DNA of 64,000 nt from Ceratothoa steindachneri (GCA_963969495.1 OZ018326.1:179965497-180029496); one strand, 5' to 3'; counted from the stretch's first letter, positions 9,440-20,690 are shown. Numbers and translations: made by a program. The notes: a model not told the origin generated them from the sequence alone.

Positions 9440-10980
9440 TACATAAAGCCTCCCAGAGGGCCAGGCGGACATATACCTTAATTACCCCCCCTCCCTCGTG
9501 TGGAGAACGCCGGAGAAGCGAGCCCCATGAGGAAACTCGTTGGGACGGTAGCCGGCGAATAACAGTAACTGCCTACCCTGTTTGATCTCCCCGCCGCTTA
9601 GGTAGTTTGAGCAGCCATATGTGTTAAGGCCACCACATTAGGCCCTTAAACGACGCTCTAACAATCCAATTACTTACGAGATCCATAAACCCGTGGTTAT
9701 GTCACAAAAAAGCGGTGTTAGTCAAAAGGCACGCCAAGGAGTGTGGCGGTTGAGAGTCTCTCTAATTAGCAAGCCGACTTGGGCATTTCAGTGCAAACCT
9801 CTGCACTTCTTGTTCTCACCAGATGCGAACTCACCATTCGCGCTCCCCTCTGTGGCCTCGCCCCTTCCCCCTTAGATGGGGCGGTGGTCCAACTATAAAT
9901 AAGCCCCGAAAAGAAAGAGAAGGGATTAGAATTTGATAAGAAAGACAAAGGTTTACTTCGTGAAGATCGATCCTTCAGCCAGACAAGACAATTTCCGTGA
10001 GAAACGATAGGATCAGATTGAGAAGATCAATCTCCCCTCCCCAGGCCGAATTAACATAAATCGTCAAGTTTTGTATCGGTGCCATACCGAAGAATCCTTT
10101 ACAGACTTAGAAGTCTGACTGGAGAAAAGTAAACCCATTCACACTCGAGTGACTCTCACATCTCAAGCTCCATAAGAGTGAGAGGAGAAGAACCCAACCC
10201 CTACGAGGTCCCATTCTTTAATTGCGGTAAAAATATCATCAAATACCCCCAAATCTAGTTGGACACTCTACGTTGAAGAATAAGACACCAATAGGATTCA
10301 AGATTATACAAAAGAGGACTCTTGGAGCGAAGAGCATCATAACTCTCCGTCTTCTTAACGTAACTGGAGACAAATTTGCAATAAGAAGTTGACCTCACCC
10401 CACTTCTCTCTCCCGCCTTCCCATCTCTACGAAATTCTATCGGCGGCCACGGCATCCCTCCAAAGCGCTAGATAAGCCCTCCAGCGTCATCCGGCAACCC
10501 TTATTTCGTCTGTCATGTGAGTTAGCAAGAATATTTATATTCATATTGCGATAGTATGAGGTTAGTACGCTGCACGATTTTATAGAAGTAAAGACAATTG
10601 TGCGTGAACCCCATTCATATTTGTTGGTAAAAGAGAGTACTTTAATTTAATGTTTAATCAAAAAGGGTCACGATAAAAATACTAATCGGCAATTGGTGTG
10701 TTTACTGGGAGCCTATTTGTTTATTTTTGTCATTGAAGATATTGTAAGAGGCCTAGTTGCCAACCGGGATAGTCGAGTTTAGCTTGAGACAAGGATATAA
10801 ATGTGATTACTGTTTGTTTTTCATAGTTAAGTGTTAAATTGAAAATATATGTTTATTTGGGGATAATTCCTGTGTGTTTCCTCTTATCCTTACGTGTTGA
10901 AGCGGCTCTTCATTAAAACATCAAAATTCGCACTCTTAGATCAAAGCCAACTTCATCAAACAAGTACATCACGACCACAA
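9440..10980. other. Unexplained insert between Gypsy protease and reverse transcriptase
   Basis: In an intact Gypsy element protease and reverse transcriptase are nearly adjacent, yet about 1.5 kb separates them here. No coding motif is visible on either strand. A TATA-like run (ACTATAAATAAGCC near 9,891) and a GC-rich-to-AT-rich transition would fit a solo LTR, but I could not find matching ends or a target duplication. Confidence 0.35.
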
Positions 10981-10986
10981 GGTATA

Positions 10987-11556
10987 CTACGACAGATAGG
11001 GAGGGATTAGCGGGTGCAGGACTGTACAAAGCCTCATATTTCTCCAATATGGCTTTGCAATGTAGCAAAGCCATATTCTTTTTTTTTCGTCGATAAGTAT
11101 GCCGAGCGCATAATCCACTAAAAGATTAAAATGCCTCAGAAAGTCAATTCCTAATAACGGTGAAGTGGTCTCCGCGACCACAAATGATCACCTGAATGAT
11201 CGGCGAAGACTAAGGATAACTATATGCGTGTGTACCTCACCGTGCCCTTTTATTTCACCGCCATTAGCCGTCGTAATATTTACACTGGACTCGCGTAAAT
11301 CACCCGAATTCACCAATTTAGCTGAAATTATCGACACACTCGCCCTCGTATCAACTAGAAATTCAAATTTATTTTTATTCACTTTAGCATGGACAGTGAA
11401 AACAGATGGCATACCATCGGCCACACTTGCAATGGCATTCCCTACTAGTTTTCCGCCGAGGCTGGCGAAGATGGTCTGAAGGAAGGAGCATCTGCAAGTG
11501 CTCTCCTCTCTTTGGCCACCTGCACCAGGGTTTGCAGAGTTTCGCATTCTCACCAA
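10987..11556 (-). pseudogene. Gypsy aspartic protease
   Basis: The frame reads FTVHAKVNKNKFEFLVDTRASVSI, where the DTGAS active site has become DTRAS. The flap region follows (NITTANGGEI), and in a shifted frame LLGIDFLRHFNLLVDY, the conserved GxDFLxxF block near the end of Gypsy-type proteases. The Gly-to-Arg change and the frameshift near 11,185 imply an inactive copy. Confidence 0.75.
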
Positions 11557-12094
11557 AGTACAAATGTGAACGGAAGACTACAGGTCTTTGGTTTCTTCGA
11601 AAAGGTCGCAATCCTACTGGTATGTTATAAGCACTGTAATCATTAGTTCGCTGCACAAAATTGGGACAGTTCCCATTAGGGTAGGCACCCATAGGCACTG
11701 ATCGCGCACTACCCGTAGAATTCACATTATTTATATAATTATCACTTCTATTATTAGGATTAGGAATACACATATCGGACAAAGAAGTGGCACTACGTAC
11801 TAAGGATTCATTGCTATAATTAAGATTAAGATACTGCTCTATAGAATGGCATTAGTTCATGCGAAAGCTTTCCTAACTAGGCTAGGGTAAGTTCGTTCAG
11901 GCTAGCAATTATGGGCGCGATGTTGGCTGGCAGTGTTGGATAAACTTGTGCCTTACGAGTTCATCACCAACTCCTAGCTGTAGAGCAGTTCTGCTTAACT
12001 CTTCCAAATTGGTAGAAGGTCGACCGGTGAGCCTGAAGAAGGCAATGGGCTTCTCGATAAGCTCGGGTTTCGGCCTCTCGAAGACCTCAATCAC
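11500..12094 (-). pseudogene. Gypsy Gag fragments with zinc motif
   Basis: The 11,909-12,094 piece reads GRPSTNLEELSRTALQLG and VRHKFIQHCQP, resembling the capsid C-terminal region of insect 412/mdg1-type Gag. Downstream frames give a Q/P-rich linker and then RSHLYFGENAKLCKPWCRW. This matches the arthropod Gypsy Gag zinc motif CxxHxxFGxxAxxCxxxC with its first Cys lost (VFRSH). Frameshifts split it. The Gag start is not visible. Confidence 0.6.
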
Positions 12095-12100
12095 CTCAGT

Positions 12101-14450
12101 CCTTTTTTTCCCTATTTCAATTAATTCTTATAAAAGTTTTTTTCTTGCCTTTAGGCCTAGAAAATAAGCATATATGTACAAATACGTAGAACAAGAGTAA
12201 ATTATTAAGATACCATGCAATGGCTTTGCTACTAAGATTAAAATTTAAAATCTAAAAAAAAACAGCCATGTTTAAATTTTTATGAAATAAAATGAAAAGG
12301 AAAGTGGGAGAAAAAGAAATAGATCGGCCGATTCCTGTCCCCCATCTTCACCCGGGCACTCACGAGTCCCCGGGAGAGGAAGGAGGGCGAGGGCCCGGTA
12401 CTCCCTTATAGTCTTCCGAGTCCCCTATACCCAAGTCTGGGACTCGGAGTGGGAGTAAGAGGGAGAGGAAGAAGAAAAGTTAAGGATAGAACAGAGAGAA
12501 TTATAGTCTGATACAATATAGATGACCTAGGCAGTCATTGGCCCTACAGCTTAATGTGGGATCCGAACCACGATGTGTATTTTATTTTCTTTTTGATTTT
12601 TTTATCTCGGTCTAGTCATTATTTTATTAGGTCCCCTGTCCCTTGTGTAAGTTGTAGGCCCGGTAAGTGTGTGTTTTGATAGAGGGAAAGTTCTTAGGTT
12701 GAAATGGAAGGAAGTAAGAGTGTAGAAGTCTAAGTACATCCATGCATTAGTGCATACATAAATACACGGACACAGCTGCGTGTCCCCCCCTCCCTTATTC
12801 CAAATTCGCCTTTTCGCATCGAATCTCCTTCACCCCTTTTCGCGCCGTCATAAACCCCGGTTGGAGACGAGGAAAGCTCGGATGGCGGCGAGGCGTAAAT
12901 ATTTCGCATGTCCTGGCAGCAGACAAAAGGTCTTTCGCGCGACGATAAGGATTTTATGAGAATCCAGTGCTCTCTCTCGATTTTAGCTCTTGAGAGAAAT
13001 AAAAGGGAAAATTTTCCCTGGAGCCATGCAGAAGATCTTGGACCTACGTTGTGTGTGGAGCTAGTCTCACAAAGGAAACAGTCCACCCGTTGCAAAGAAG
13101 AAACTTCGGGGAATTGGTTGTTGCCGTCACGGTACTTGTAGGTGCCAAACTTCTCTCAGACGCCCCTTTCCCCTTCAGATAAAGAGGTTACACAGGACCC
13201 CCCTCTGCGGATTACCCTAGACGCAACTAGGTAATCATTTTGGCTACCCACTCCAAGTGCGAATAATCGGAACGGACACTTCGAGGAGAAGAATTCCGAT
13301 TTGAGTCACCGTTTGACTCGCCTTCGCGATCCGGCCTAGGATCATTACATCAGGACACCGGTCTAAGATTACCCCAACATTCGGTAATCTCGGACGACCG
13401 GGCTAAGTGCGAACATCGTCAGAACAACAAGACATTCACCGTCATCCTCCAAATACTTACGAACTCCAAGGTATGGTTAAAGTGAATTATTTCCTTCCCT
13501 AAGCTCACCAGTTTGACCGTTAACTAGAATTTCCATCCCGAGCTCATAACCTCGATTATTTTCAAGTGATTAATTCAGTGCTTAATTTCATAGTATTATT
13601 CAATTCATTCTGTCGGGTGCAATATTGTCTTGTCACACATCGATTCTTGACACACGCCCAACCGAGTACTTATGTCTACGGGAAAGATTAATTAGAATTG
13701 CGACTTTTGATTGTTATTCAATCAAAAAAGAAGGATAAACAACAAAGACGTCTGTTAGAGATTTTTTGATAAAAAGATGGTTCGTGTTATAAGTGGTGAG
13801 CTAAGGAAGTTTATGGTTTCATTGAGGGCGTCCAATGAAGGAAAGTGTCATTGCACTCTAACCTTAAGGAATGTAATAGGCGGACGTTTTAATAATTTAT
13901 TTGAATATAAATATCCCTGAAAATATACATAATCGGCTGAAAAAAATTAATAAAAACAAAAAAAACAACAAAAGTTAAGATTGCCGAAGACGAAAATCGT
14001 TCGAGGGGAGATAAAACGAAAATGCCACAAATAGGCTCAGGTCAACAATGACACCATCGGCTTCACGTCGATGGTGACACGGAATCGTTCTACTCACTAG
14101 AGTTTTGTATTAATGAGACCGAAAATGGGGAGTATAAAATCACAAACTTAGGTTGACTAGACGTGAATCTACTGTGGAGAGGTAGGTCGTCAGGAGAGAC
14201 AGCGGCTTCGCGTCGAAGCGTCGAAAACAGCAGGGCTCTGGAGATGGCAAAAATTTAAGAGGCGATATTCTATTGCAGTTATTCATCAGGAGAGATGCAT
14301 TGGCGTCTTCAGAAGAGTTGTCACAACATTGTTTGGTACGAAACTTTCTATTAGTTCTAATTTTTAAAATGGCTAACGCATTTACTTCATTGATGTTTTT
14401 TTTCACACAGGAAAAATTAATTAGCCCACGGTCGTTTAGAGCCAAGCTTT
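12101..14450. other. No recognisable gene
   Basis: The region alternates GC-rich stretches (12,330-12,460 and 12,780-13,400) with AT-rich ones. Open frames of 60-121 residues are present on both strands but show no motif. It should contain the 5' end and LTR of the minus-strand Gypsy element, but no repeat partner was found in the window. Confidence 0.5.
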
Positions 14451-14458
14451 GCCAATTC

Positions 14459-14460
<2 letters not shown>

Positions 14461-14507
<47 letters not shown>

Positions 14508-14576
14508 TCAATCGCTCTCAATCTCAATCTTTCTCAATCTAAATCTCTCTCTCAATCTCATTCTCTCTCTCAACTT

Positions 14577-14607
<31 letters not shown>
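14461..14607. repeat. (CT)n microsatellite block
   Basis: Two CT tracts (14,461-14,502 and about 14,579-14,607) are separated by an interrupted CAATCT-rich spacer. Confidence 0.95.
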
Positions 14608-14610
<3 letters not shown>

Positions 14611-14788
14611 ATCTCGAGGTCATCTCTTGTAAGATCGATGTTCTTCTGATATGAGTAATCTTTGCTCAAACCTGCTTTATTAGGCAGCATAAGACTGAAC
14701 GTGGTAGATTCTTGCTAGTTTGCTCGCCAACCATAACAGCCCGATATCTTTCGGTCGTACATAGAAAGATCGCATTCACTTTTCATTC

Positions 14789-14800
14789 ATATATATATAT

Positions 14801-14878
<78 letters not shown>

Positions 14879-14879
14879 T
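14789..14879. repeat. (TA)n microsatellite
   Basis: About 90 bp of nearly pure TA, directly abutting the left edge of the Gmr1-like copy at 14,881. Confidence 0.95.
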
Positions 14880-14944
14880 TTGTCAGAGAGAGAAAGAGAG
14901 ATTCACCCTGAAAAAGAGCAAGCCTGGGGGGCCTTCAATACGAG

Positions 14945-15190
14945 ACTGGTACGGTGAATGGCTGCCGTACTCTAACCTAGTCCGAGATACCGGTTGCACG
15001 TGTATTGGGGTCTCGGGTATGCTACTCTCACTTGTAGCTCCGGCTCACGATCGGTTCGCTATCGTGCATGGTTACCTGGGACGCGCTAATCGGTTTCCCA
15101 TCATTAAGTGCCATATAGACTGCGGCTAATTCACTGTCTGAGCCGAAGTAGTGGCAGCCCCCATCAAGTTTTGTGTCGCTCTGATTGGGC
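14945..15190 (+). pseudogene. Protease region (Gmr1-like), frameshifted
   Basis: In alternating frames the stretch reads NGCRTLT, then RDTGCTCIGVSG (DTG active site), then HGYLGRANRFPIIKCHIDC and AEVVAAPIKFCVALIGQSP. The same words occur at 4,480-4,720 and on the minus strand at 20,390-20,650. Stops and frame changes make it non-functional. Confidence 0.65.
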
Positions 15191-15469
15191 AGAGCCCCAA
15201 AATTTCTTCACCCCCGGTGGCTAAACTTGTGTGATCACCCACTCACAAGCAAAGCAGGATTTGGAAGCACCCGCACCCTTGAAGACCCCCGGTGCTTCAG
15301 AATATAGCAATATCGTAAACGATAACTTTGCTAAGAAACGGAAAGAGTGTGAATCCCTTCGTCCCCTGTGGATTAAGGCCCAAAATAAGACGCAAGAGTC
15401 CATTAGAGATGGCAAATTAATTTTCTTTATCGTTAAAGATAACCTCTACCGCATATGCTCCTAGGGAGA

Positions 15470-16598
15470 TACCACCTAATCTCGAGCTTTGTGTTCCCCG
15501 CTCTCATCTGCGACTTATTTTACAAACTGCCTTTTCTCGGGTCACTTCAGTCACACAAAGACTGCCCAACGATTTTTTAAGTACTTTTATTGACCCGGAG
15601 CGTCGGATGAAATTCTTCGCTATTATCTATCATGCGACATATGCTAGAAAACTGCCATTAAGGGGCAAGTTAAGCCGCCCCTTGAAAAAAGGCCCCGTAG
15701 TCTCAGAACTCTTATCCCGAGTGGCAATCGACTTGGTTGGACCAATCCACCTACCATCTAGTGAGGGCCATAATTATGTCCTCACTCTGGTAGATTTTGC
15801 CACCAGGTTTCCTGTGGCTGTCCCCCTCATGAAGATCGACAGCATTTCGTGTGCTGAAACCTTTATCTCCATCTTTTCCCGAATTGGATTACCGAAGGAA
15901 ATATTGTATGACCGAGGCCGTCGATTTACCTCCCATTTGATGGACCAGGTAGAAAAGTTTCTCATGTTAAAGCCCCTATTTACCATCCTATTTCACCCCA
16001 ATGGAAATGGTATGTGCGAGAGGCTGAATGGGAATCTAAAGGCGATTCTGCGGAAGATTTTCGCCGAGCAGCCAAGAGAATGGCATCGTTATCTGCCAAT
16101 GGCTTTTTTTTTGCGTATAGACAGATACCACATCTCACTATGGGTTTCGCGCCATTTGAGTTACCTTACGGTAGGAACGTTCGAGGCCCCTTGAGCATTC
16201 TCAAAGAACTTTTCACTAACCAAAAATTAGATCGAGAGGTACAATCATCATACTGGTACCTAATTAAACTCCATCAGAAGTTGGAAGAATTCGCCGAAAT
16301 CGCTTACCAAAATGCCGACGTTAAACTGAATAAATATAAGGCTTACTTCGATTCTAAGTCCAAAGATCGAAGATTTAAACCGGGCGAGGAAGTTCTGTCA
16401 TTGCTCCCAACCGACAATAACAAACTGCTAAGCCAATGGAAGGGCCTCTACCAAATAAGAGAAAAACGCGGTCCCGTCGATTATTTGGATGAAACACCCA
16501 AAGGGAGGAAGCTTTCCAATATAAGCCTCCATATAAACCTCAAATTACCTTTTGAACCCCCTAAGTTTAGTAGAAATTGCATGCGTAGGGCGAGATAG
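15470..16598 (+). pseudogene. DDE integrase (Gmr1-like), near-complete core
   Basis: The 15,607-16,194 frame contains VAIDLVGPIHLPSSEGH (first Asp), LVDFATRFPVAVPL, SRIGLPKEILYDRGRRFTS (second Asp) and FHPNGNGMCERLNGNLK (catalytic Glu), so the DDE triad is intact. At about 16,100 one frame change moves the reading to 16,014-16,598. This continues with GFAPFELPYGR, RRFKPGEEVLSLLP and QWKGLYQI, the standard integrase tail (GDxVLxLLP...WxGPYxV). The zinc domain upstream is disrupted. The protein would join element DNA to the chromosome. Confidence 0.85.
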
Positions 16599-16699
16599 CG
16601 AATACCCCTTGCTTGTACCAGATGCGATTGAATCCTCGCGTACCGAGCTCAAGATAAGCAAATAGTTATCGTCCGTTCAGAGAAACCAGTTCACATCTC

Positions 16700-17310
16700 T
16701 CCTCAAATAAATTCGGCGACGTCATCTCAGACATTCCAGGTTGTGATACTCAGTTTGAGCACGATATTCAATTCACCACCCAAGAGGCTATTAGGTCCAA
16801 AACGTTTCTGTTACCCGTGCATTGAAGAGAAGCTCGTCACCGCTGCAGTAATTATAATAGGATGATGAAACGAATTTTAGATGGGCTAACCCACGTATCA
16901 TTCTATTTCGATAATATTTACATGGCTAAAAATGAATGGGACCAGCACCTGGCCGCTCTTCAAGCGCTGCTGCAAAGGTAGGCACAGGGATCATAATTTG
17001 ACAATTGGTCCGAGCAAATGTCATTTTGCCTTTAATATAATAGATTACTTAGGCTTCCGCATAACGAATAATCAATTAGCCCCTCAGGAGGAAAAGATAC
17101 AAGCCATCGGAAAAATGCCGCTGCCCACAAACAAAGGGCAGTTAAGGTCATTCATGGGTTCCGCCTCCTTTTAGCGGTGATTCATTCCTAATTTTGGGAA
17201 TGAATGAATGAAGAAGAAGGCCCCAGAACAACTAGTTTGGACTTCATTGCCAATCACAAGCTTCAAACAACTTAAAGGTAATCTTTTTTCCCCTGACGTT
17301 ATTTCTGTCT
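16700..17310 (+). pseudogene. Reverse transcriptase downstream of integrase (Gmr1-like)
   Basis: Reading frames in order give FGDVISDIPGCDTQFEHDI (the pre-RT linker), YNRMMKRILDGLTHVSFYFD with the active site as YFDN rather than YxDD, WDQHLAALQALLQR, then an open piece with IGPSKCHFAFNIIDYLGF and GQLRSFMGSASF, and finally FIPNFG plus KAPEQLVWT. This is the order of palm, thumb and connection in Ty3/Gypsy RT. Several indels are present. RNase H is missing, since similarity ends near 17,310. Confidence 0.75.
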
Positions 17311-17591
17311 TCTCGGTAAAAAGATTGCCTTCATTGTGCCGCCCTCTGCTCTCTGTGATTCTAGTGTTCCTCTAATGTCCCTTTCTCTTACCTCTAAAAA
17401 ACTCCTGTTTCTTGTCTCATTGCTCATTCGCCTCCAATTTCTCTTTCTTATACTGCATTGTTATATAGTCTGCAATGAAAGGTTTCTGCATCTTTCTTTC
17501 TGTCTTCAAAATTGTTTTGAAGGCAGGAAAAAATATGGCGAAAGCCCTGTGGTGGTTGTTATCACCGCAGAACTTGTATTTGATCTTTCTT

Positions 17592-17593
<2 letters not shown>

Positions 17594-17668
<75 letters not shown>
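17594..17668. repeat. (TA)n microsatellite
   Basis: About 75 bp of pure TA repeat, some 280 bp beyond the right edge of the Gmr1-like copy. Confidence 0.95.
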
Positions 17669-17674
<6 letters not shown>

Positions 17675-18163
17675 ATTGAGATTATTGCAGGCTTATTAAA
17701 AAGTCAGCATTTGAAAAATAATAAGAAAAATGCATTCCTTCGTTGAATTCAAAATCGCGCTCTGATCCTGTTCCTGTAGGAGGTGAGTTTCAATCCCTAG
17801 AGCTTTGCTATTTTATGAAAATGGTAAAATGATGTCAAATATGGGTTAAATGAATGATGTTGGGTAATTATAATATATTTTGTAATATTTTGGGGTATAA
17901 ATGAATGTTTGAATCTTTTTCAATTCCAGAAATGGTTCTTTACAAAGAAAAGCGTGCAACTAACCATTCTTGTTCTGCACTAAAATGTACTGAAATGCAA
18001 GGAGGTTATTTCATCAAGGAGCAGTTTATTTAGGGTATTCCTGTCCTTCTCTCGAAATAGTAAGTCTTTATTTATTTTCAATTTGTTGCTTTGTTTTCTT
18101 CGTCTGTTTTTATAATTTTTGCAGTATTTTCTTTGTAATCTTTGCATTGTAATTTTTGCATTC

Positions 18164-18294
18164 TTTCTCTAAAATTTACTAAACTTTAAATTTATTGCTA
18201 TTCATTAATATATATTATCATTCAATAACTTTCTCATTGTTTTCTCTAAAATTTACCAAACTTTAAATATATTGTCATTCATTAATACATATAT
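18164..18294. repeat. 77-bp AT-rich tandem duplication
   Basis: TTTCTCTAAAATTTACYAAA begins at 18,164 and again at 18,241, with the following TTTAAATWTATTGYYATTCA also repeated. The second unit runs into the Gmr1-like element at 18,301. Apart from this, 17,670-18,295 holds AT-rich sequence with no coding signal. Confidence 0.75.
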
Positions 18295-18295
18295 A

Positions 18296-18300
18296 TTTCT
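18296..18300. repeat. Target-site duplication TTTCT, left copy
   Basis: TTTCT abuts the TGCCG terminus of the 3' LTR at 18,301 and recurs at 24,558-24,562 beyond the other LTR. Confidence 0.85.
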
Positions 18301-19286
18301 TGCCGTAGGGTGACCGTGAAGAGGGCACGCCAGAGAAATTGTGATACAGATCCCAGTGCGAGGGATAAAGAAACGAAATCGAGTGTGGTTGGCCTAAATA
18401 ATCAATTCTTAAAGGTTCTGGGATTAGATCAAATAATGGTAGAAAAATATATAACTTTACTATATACAAGGAAAATATTAATAGCACAAGTAAATAACTG
18501 ACAATAAATAAAATGACACCCGGGGTACCAAACAGGGGGGAAGGGGGTACAAATGACGCGACTTCCGAGAGACCTAGAGAGGATGTACGGAGGTTGCGTT
18601 CAAATAAAATGGGAGAGTGCAATTATCGGGGAGACTCACGTAAAGCCTAATTGACTGGAGGCTTAAATACGGCGAGTAAACGGGGCGTGCCAAGTTGAAC
18701 TTACAAAATTCCTTTTTCTTTACCCTCGCTGAGAAATGAGCGAGGGAGTACTCCAGTCGTACAACGAAGTCCATAACCGAGTGATAGATGCCTGTCCGTG
18801 TCTATCATCTGTCGGTGGGAACTCTGGCCTTAGATACGAGTAAGGCCGGGTAGAGGTGACGCGTCGCGTTCGTAGCTGGAAGCCGTTGGGAGGCGAAGAA
18901 GGGTGTACGAGATTGTACGTGGCTGCTAACCAAGATGGGGTTGTATGTTAATGCTTTCTCAAACCTTTTCTCGAAGTATTTATACTGCCTCGGCGGAAGC
19001 GGGTCGCCTAGGTCCCCCAAAAGGGGGACGGGGATCTCATTAGACTTGGCGCGCCAAGGGAGGGGGAGGATAGTCATGGCGGCTTCACAGTTTTGCGCGA
19101 AGTCCTTGGCGCCGTATATCTGGCGCCGAACAGACGGTGCGACGGCGAGGAATGGGACCCAAACGGATTACGCGGTCCCGCAAAAATTTTGAGGCTTCCT
19201 TGGGGCTATCTGGCCGTGCAGGTGTATCTCCTCAGGCAGACGTTGGGGTTCTAGGGGAGGGGAGAGTAAACCTTCTCTCTCTGAGA
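18301..19286 (-). repeat. 3' LTR (986 bp)
   Basis: On the minus strand it begins TCTCAGAGAGAG, one base different from the TGTCAG of the 5,839 LTR, and ends CTACGGCA. It contains TATTTAAG, as in the plus-strand copy. The 5' LTR of the same element also begins TCTCAG, so the TG-to-TC change predates insertion or is subfamily-specific. Confidence 0.85.
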
Positions 19287-19300
19287 TCTTCTTCCCTCCC
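19287..19300 (-). promoter_or_regulatory. Polypurine tract
   Basis: On the minus strand GGGAGGGAAGAAGA lies immediately upstream of the 3' LTR, the expected position for the plus-strand primer. Confidence 0.8.
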
Positions 19301-19419
19301 AAGATGGAGCTTTCGAAGGAAGTGACATCACACTAATATAGGGCAATTACAAGGCTAAGTTTCCCATAGGGACACAATTACAAACGGGATGGTACCGGGT
19401 ACTCTGCACTAAAATAGGT

Positions 19420-19700
19420 CAAACAAAGTGGACTCGAGAAATGCTCGGTATTCCCATTACCGAATACTTCATGAAAAAAATAAATATCATTAATAATACT
19501 ATAAAACAGACATAATCGTTATCAATGGCAGGGGTCAACATAGCCTCGTTAACCAGGGGCTTACATACAAGGATATTCCTCCCAAAAGAAAAGAAAGATC
19601 CCACAATACAAAAAAATGTACATACGAACAGGATAACTCCTAAAAATATATACACAATAATAAAAAAAATAATGGTACATATTCTCATAAGGCATTAAAC
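19420..19700 (-). other. 3' non-coding region of the Gmr1-like element
   Basis: AT-rich, matching 5,361-5,790 of the plus-strand relative (TTTTTGTATTGTGGGATC, GTAAGCCCCTGGTTAACGAG). An 89-residue open frame here is low-complexity and hydrophobic and is not supported as a gene. Confidence 0.65.
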
Positions 19701-20170
19701 AAAACTACAAGAATTCTTGTGGAATATATACAAAAGTAATCCAATTATTCTTCAACGACACGACATCGTGGAACCGGGGGAAAAAATCCACTAAAGTTAG
19801 CACGTGAATGTGTCCTTCACTCGACGGGGGATATATCGGACTGATGATATCAATTGCGACAGGGAAAAACGGCTCTGAGATTAGGGGTCCGCCCTCCAAC
19901 GGTGTGGGCTTAACTCGCCCTTTGACGGCAGTCTTTTGGCAGATGTCGCAAGACCTTCAGTATCGAAGGATTTCTTCATGGGCGCCTGGCCAATAAAAAC
20001 ACTTGAAGATGTTCTGGGTGCTCTTCGTGTGGCTAAAATGGCCTGAAAATAGGCTGTTGTATGCAGTGGTTAAAATGTAACCAACGTGAGAACGCGTGAC
20101 CTACAATACTCGCGGCTGGGGTTTACCGTCTGTAACTTGGTAGGAGATCACCTTGTCTCCTCGGGTGGCT
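19700..20170 (-). pseudogene. Integrase zinc domain, truncated core (Gmr1-like)
   Basis: Minus-strand words include FSGHFSHTKSTQNIFKCFYW, GAHEEILRYCRSCDIC, and then an open piece VAIDIISPIYPPSSEGH (first catalytic Asp) and VLTLVDFFPRF. The frame ends VVSLKNNWITF at the shared deletion breakpoint, before the second catalytic Asp. Several stops interrupt the zinc domain. Confidence 0.75.
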
Positions 20171-20389
20171 TCTTGCTCTTTTGACTGGGCCTTAGCCCAC
20201 AAAAGTCGGAGGGAATCGCAGTTCTTTTGGTTCTTTGCAAAGTCTTCAGTCATGACCTCCTTGAATTATGAATAACGTGAAGTTTCTAGGGGCGAAGGCA
20301 TCTTCAAATATTTTACCACTTCGAACCGGTAACCACGTGTTGAGCCACCGAGTTGTGGGAGGACCGTGGCCAATGAGGACGGAGCAGAA

Positions 20390-20690
20390 TTTAATAGGGG
20401 CTGCTACTACTTCTGCCAGGCCAGTGACTTACGCACAATCGATGTAGCACTTAACGATGGGGAATAGATTGGCGCGCCCCAAGTAGTCGTGCACGACGGC
20501 GAATTCATTATGGTCCGGGGCTACTGGGGAAGGCAGCTTGTCTGACACCACTATGCAGGTGCACCCGGTATCTCTCACGAGAGTGGAGACATGGCAGCCA
20601 TTAATCGTTCCGGATTCGAACTTAAGGCCTCCATGGGCTATTCTTATCAAACAAGAAGATTACCTGGTGTTAACGGAGGCGCAGATGTGG
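20390..20690 (-). pseudogene. Protease region (Gmr1-like)
   Basis: The open piece reads FESGTINGCHVSTLVRDTGC with the DTG triad, then IVVSDKLPSPVAPDHNEFAV and DYLGRANLFPIVKCYIDC. Only substitutions distinguish it from the 4,480-4,649 copy. It follows the Gag knuckle region in the element's direction, as expected for Gag-PR. Confidence 0.7.

Larger units (their letters stand above)
6840..12100 (-). mobile_element. Decayed Ty3/Gypsy element, conventional pol order
   Basis: Minus-strand order is Gag (12,094 to about 11,500), protease (11,556-10,987), reverse transcriptase (9,430-8,476), RNase H (8,469-8,100) and integrase (7,960-6,840). This is the standard Gypsy order. It carries several insertions: the Gmr1-like element at its left edge, an LTR fragment at about 7,335-7,505, and roughly 1.5 kb of unexplained DNA between protease and reverse transcriptase. 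All domains are frameshifted or have damaged active sites, so the copy is old and dead. Its LTRs were not located. Confidence 0.7.
14881..17310 (+). mobile_element. Gmr1-like element with protease-integrase-RT order
   Basis: Starts with TGTCAGAGAGAGAAAG, like the family LTR start, but the LTR is otherwise missing. Then come protease (about 14,960-15,180), integrase zinc domain (about 15,470-15,660), a complete DDE core (15,700-16,250), an integrase C-terminal region (to 16,600), and reverse transcriptase (16,700-17,310). The element stops in the RT connection region with no 3' LTR. Integrase upstream of reverse transcriptase is the order known for Gmr1-like Ty3/Gypsy elements. Its protein blocks match the other two copies in this window. 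Confidence 0.8.

Noticed and set aside
12730..13141. Overlapping open frames of 121 and 77 codons on opposite strands
   Set aside because: No recognisable domain or splice-consistent context; GC-rich DNA yields such frames by chance.
14712..14957. 81-codon frame rich in Ile and Tyr
   Set aside because: It is a translation of the (TA)n microsatellite.
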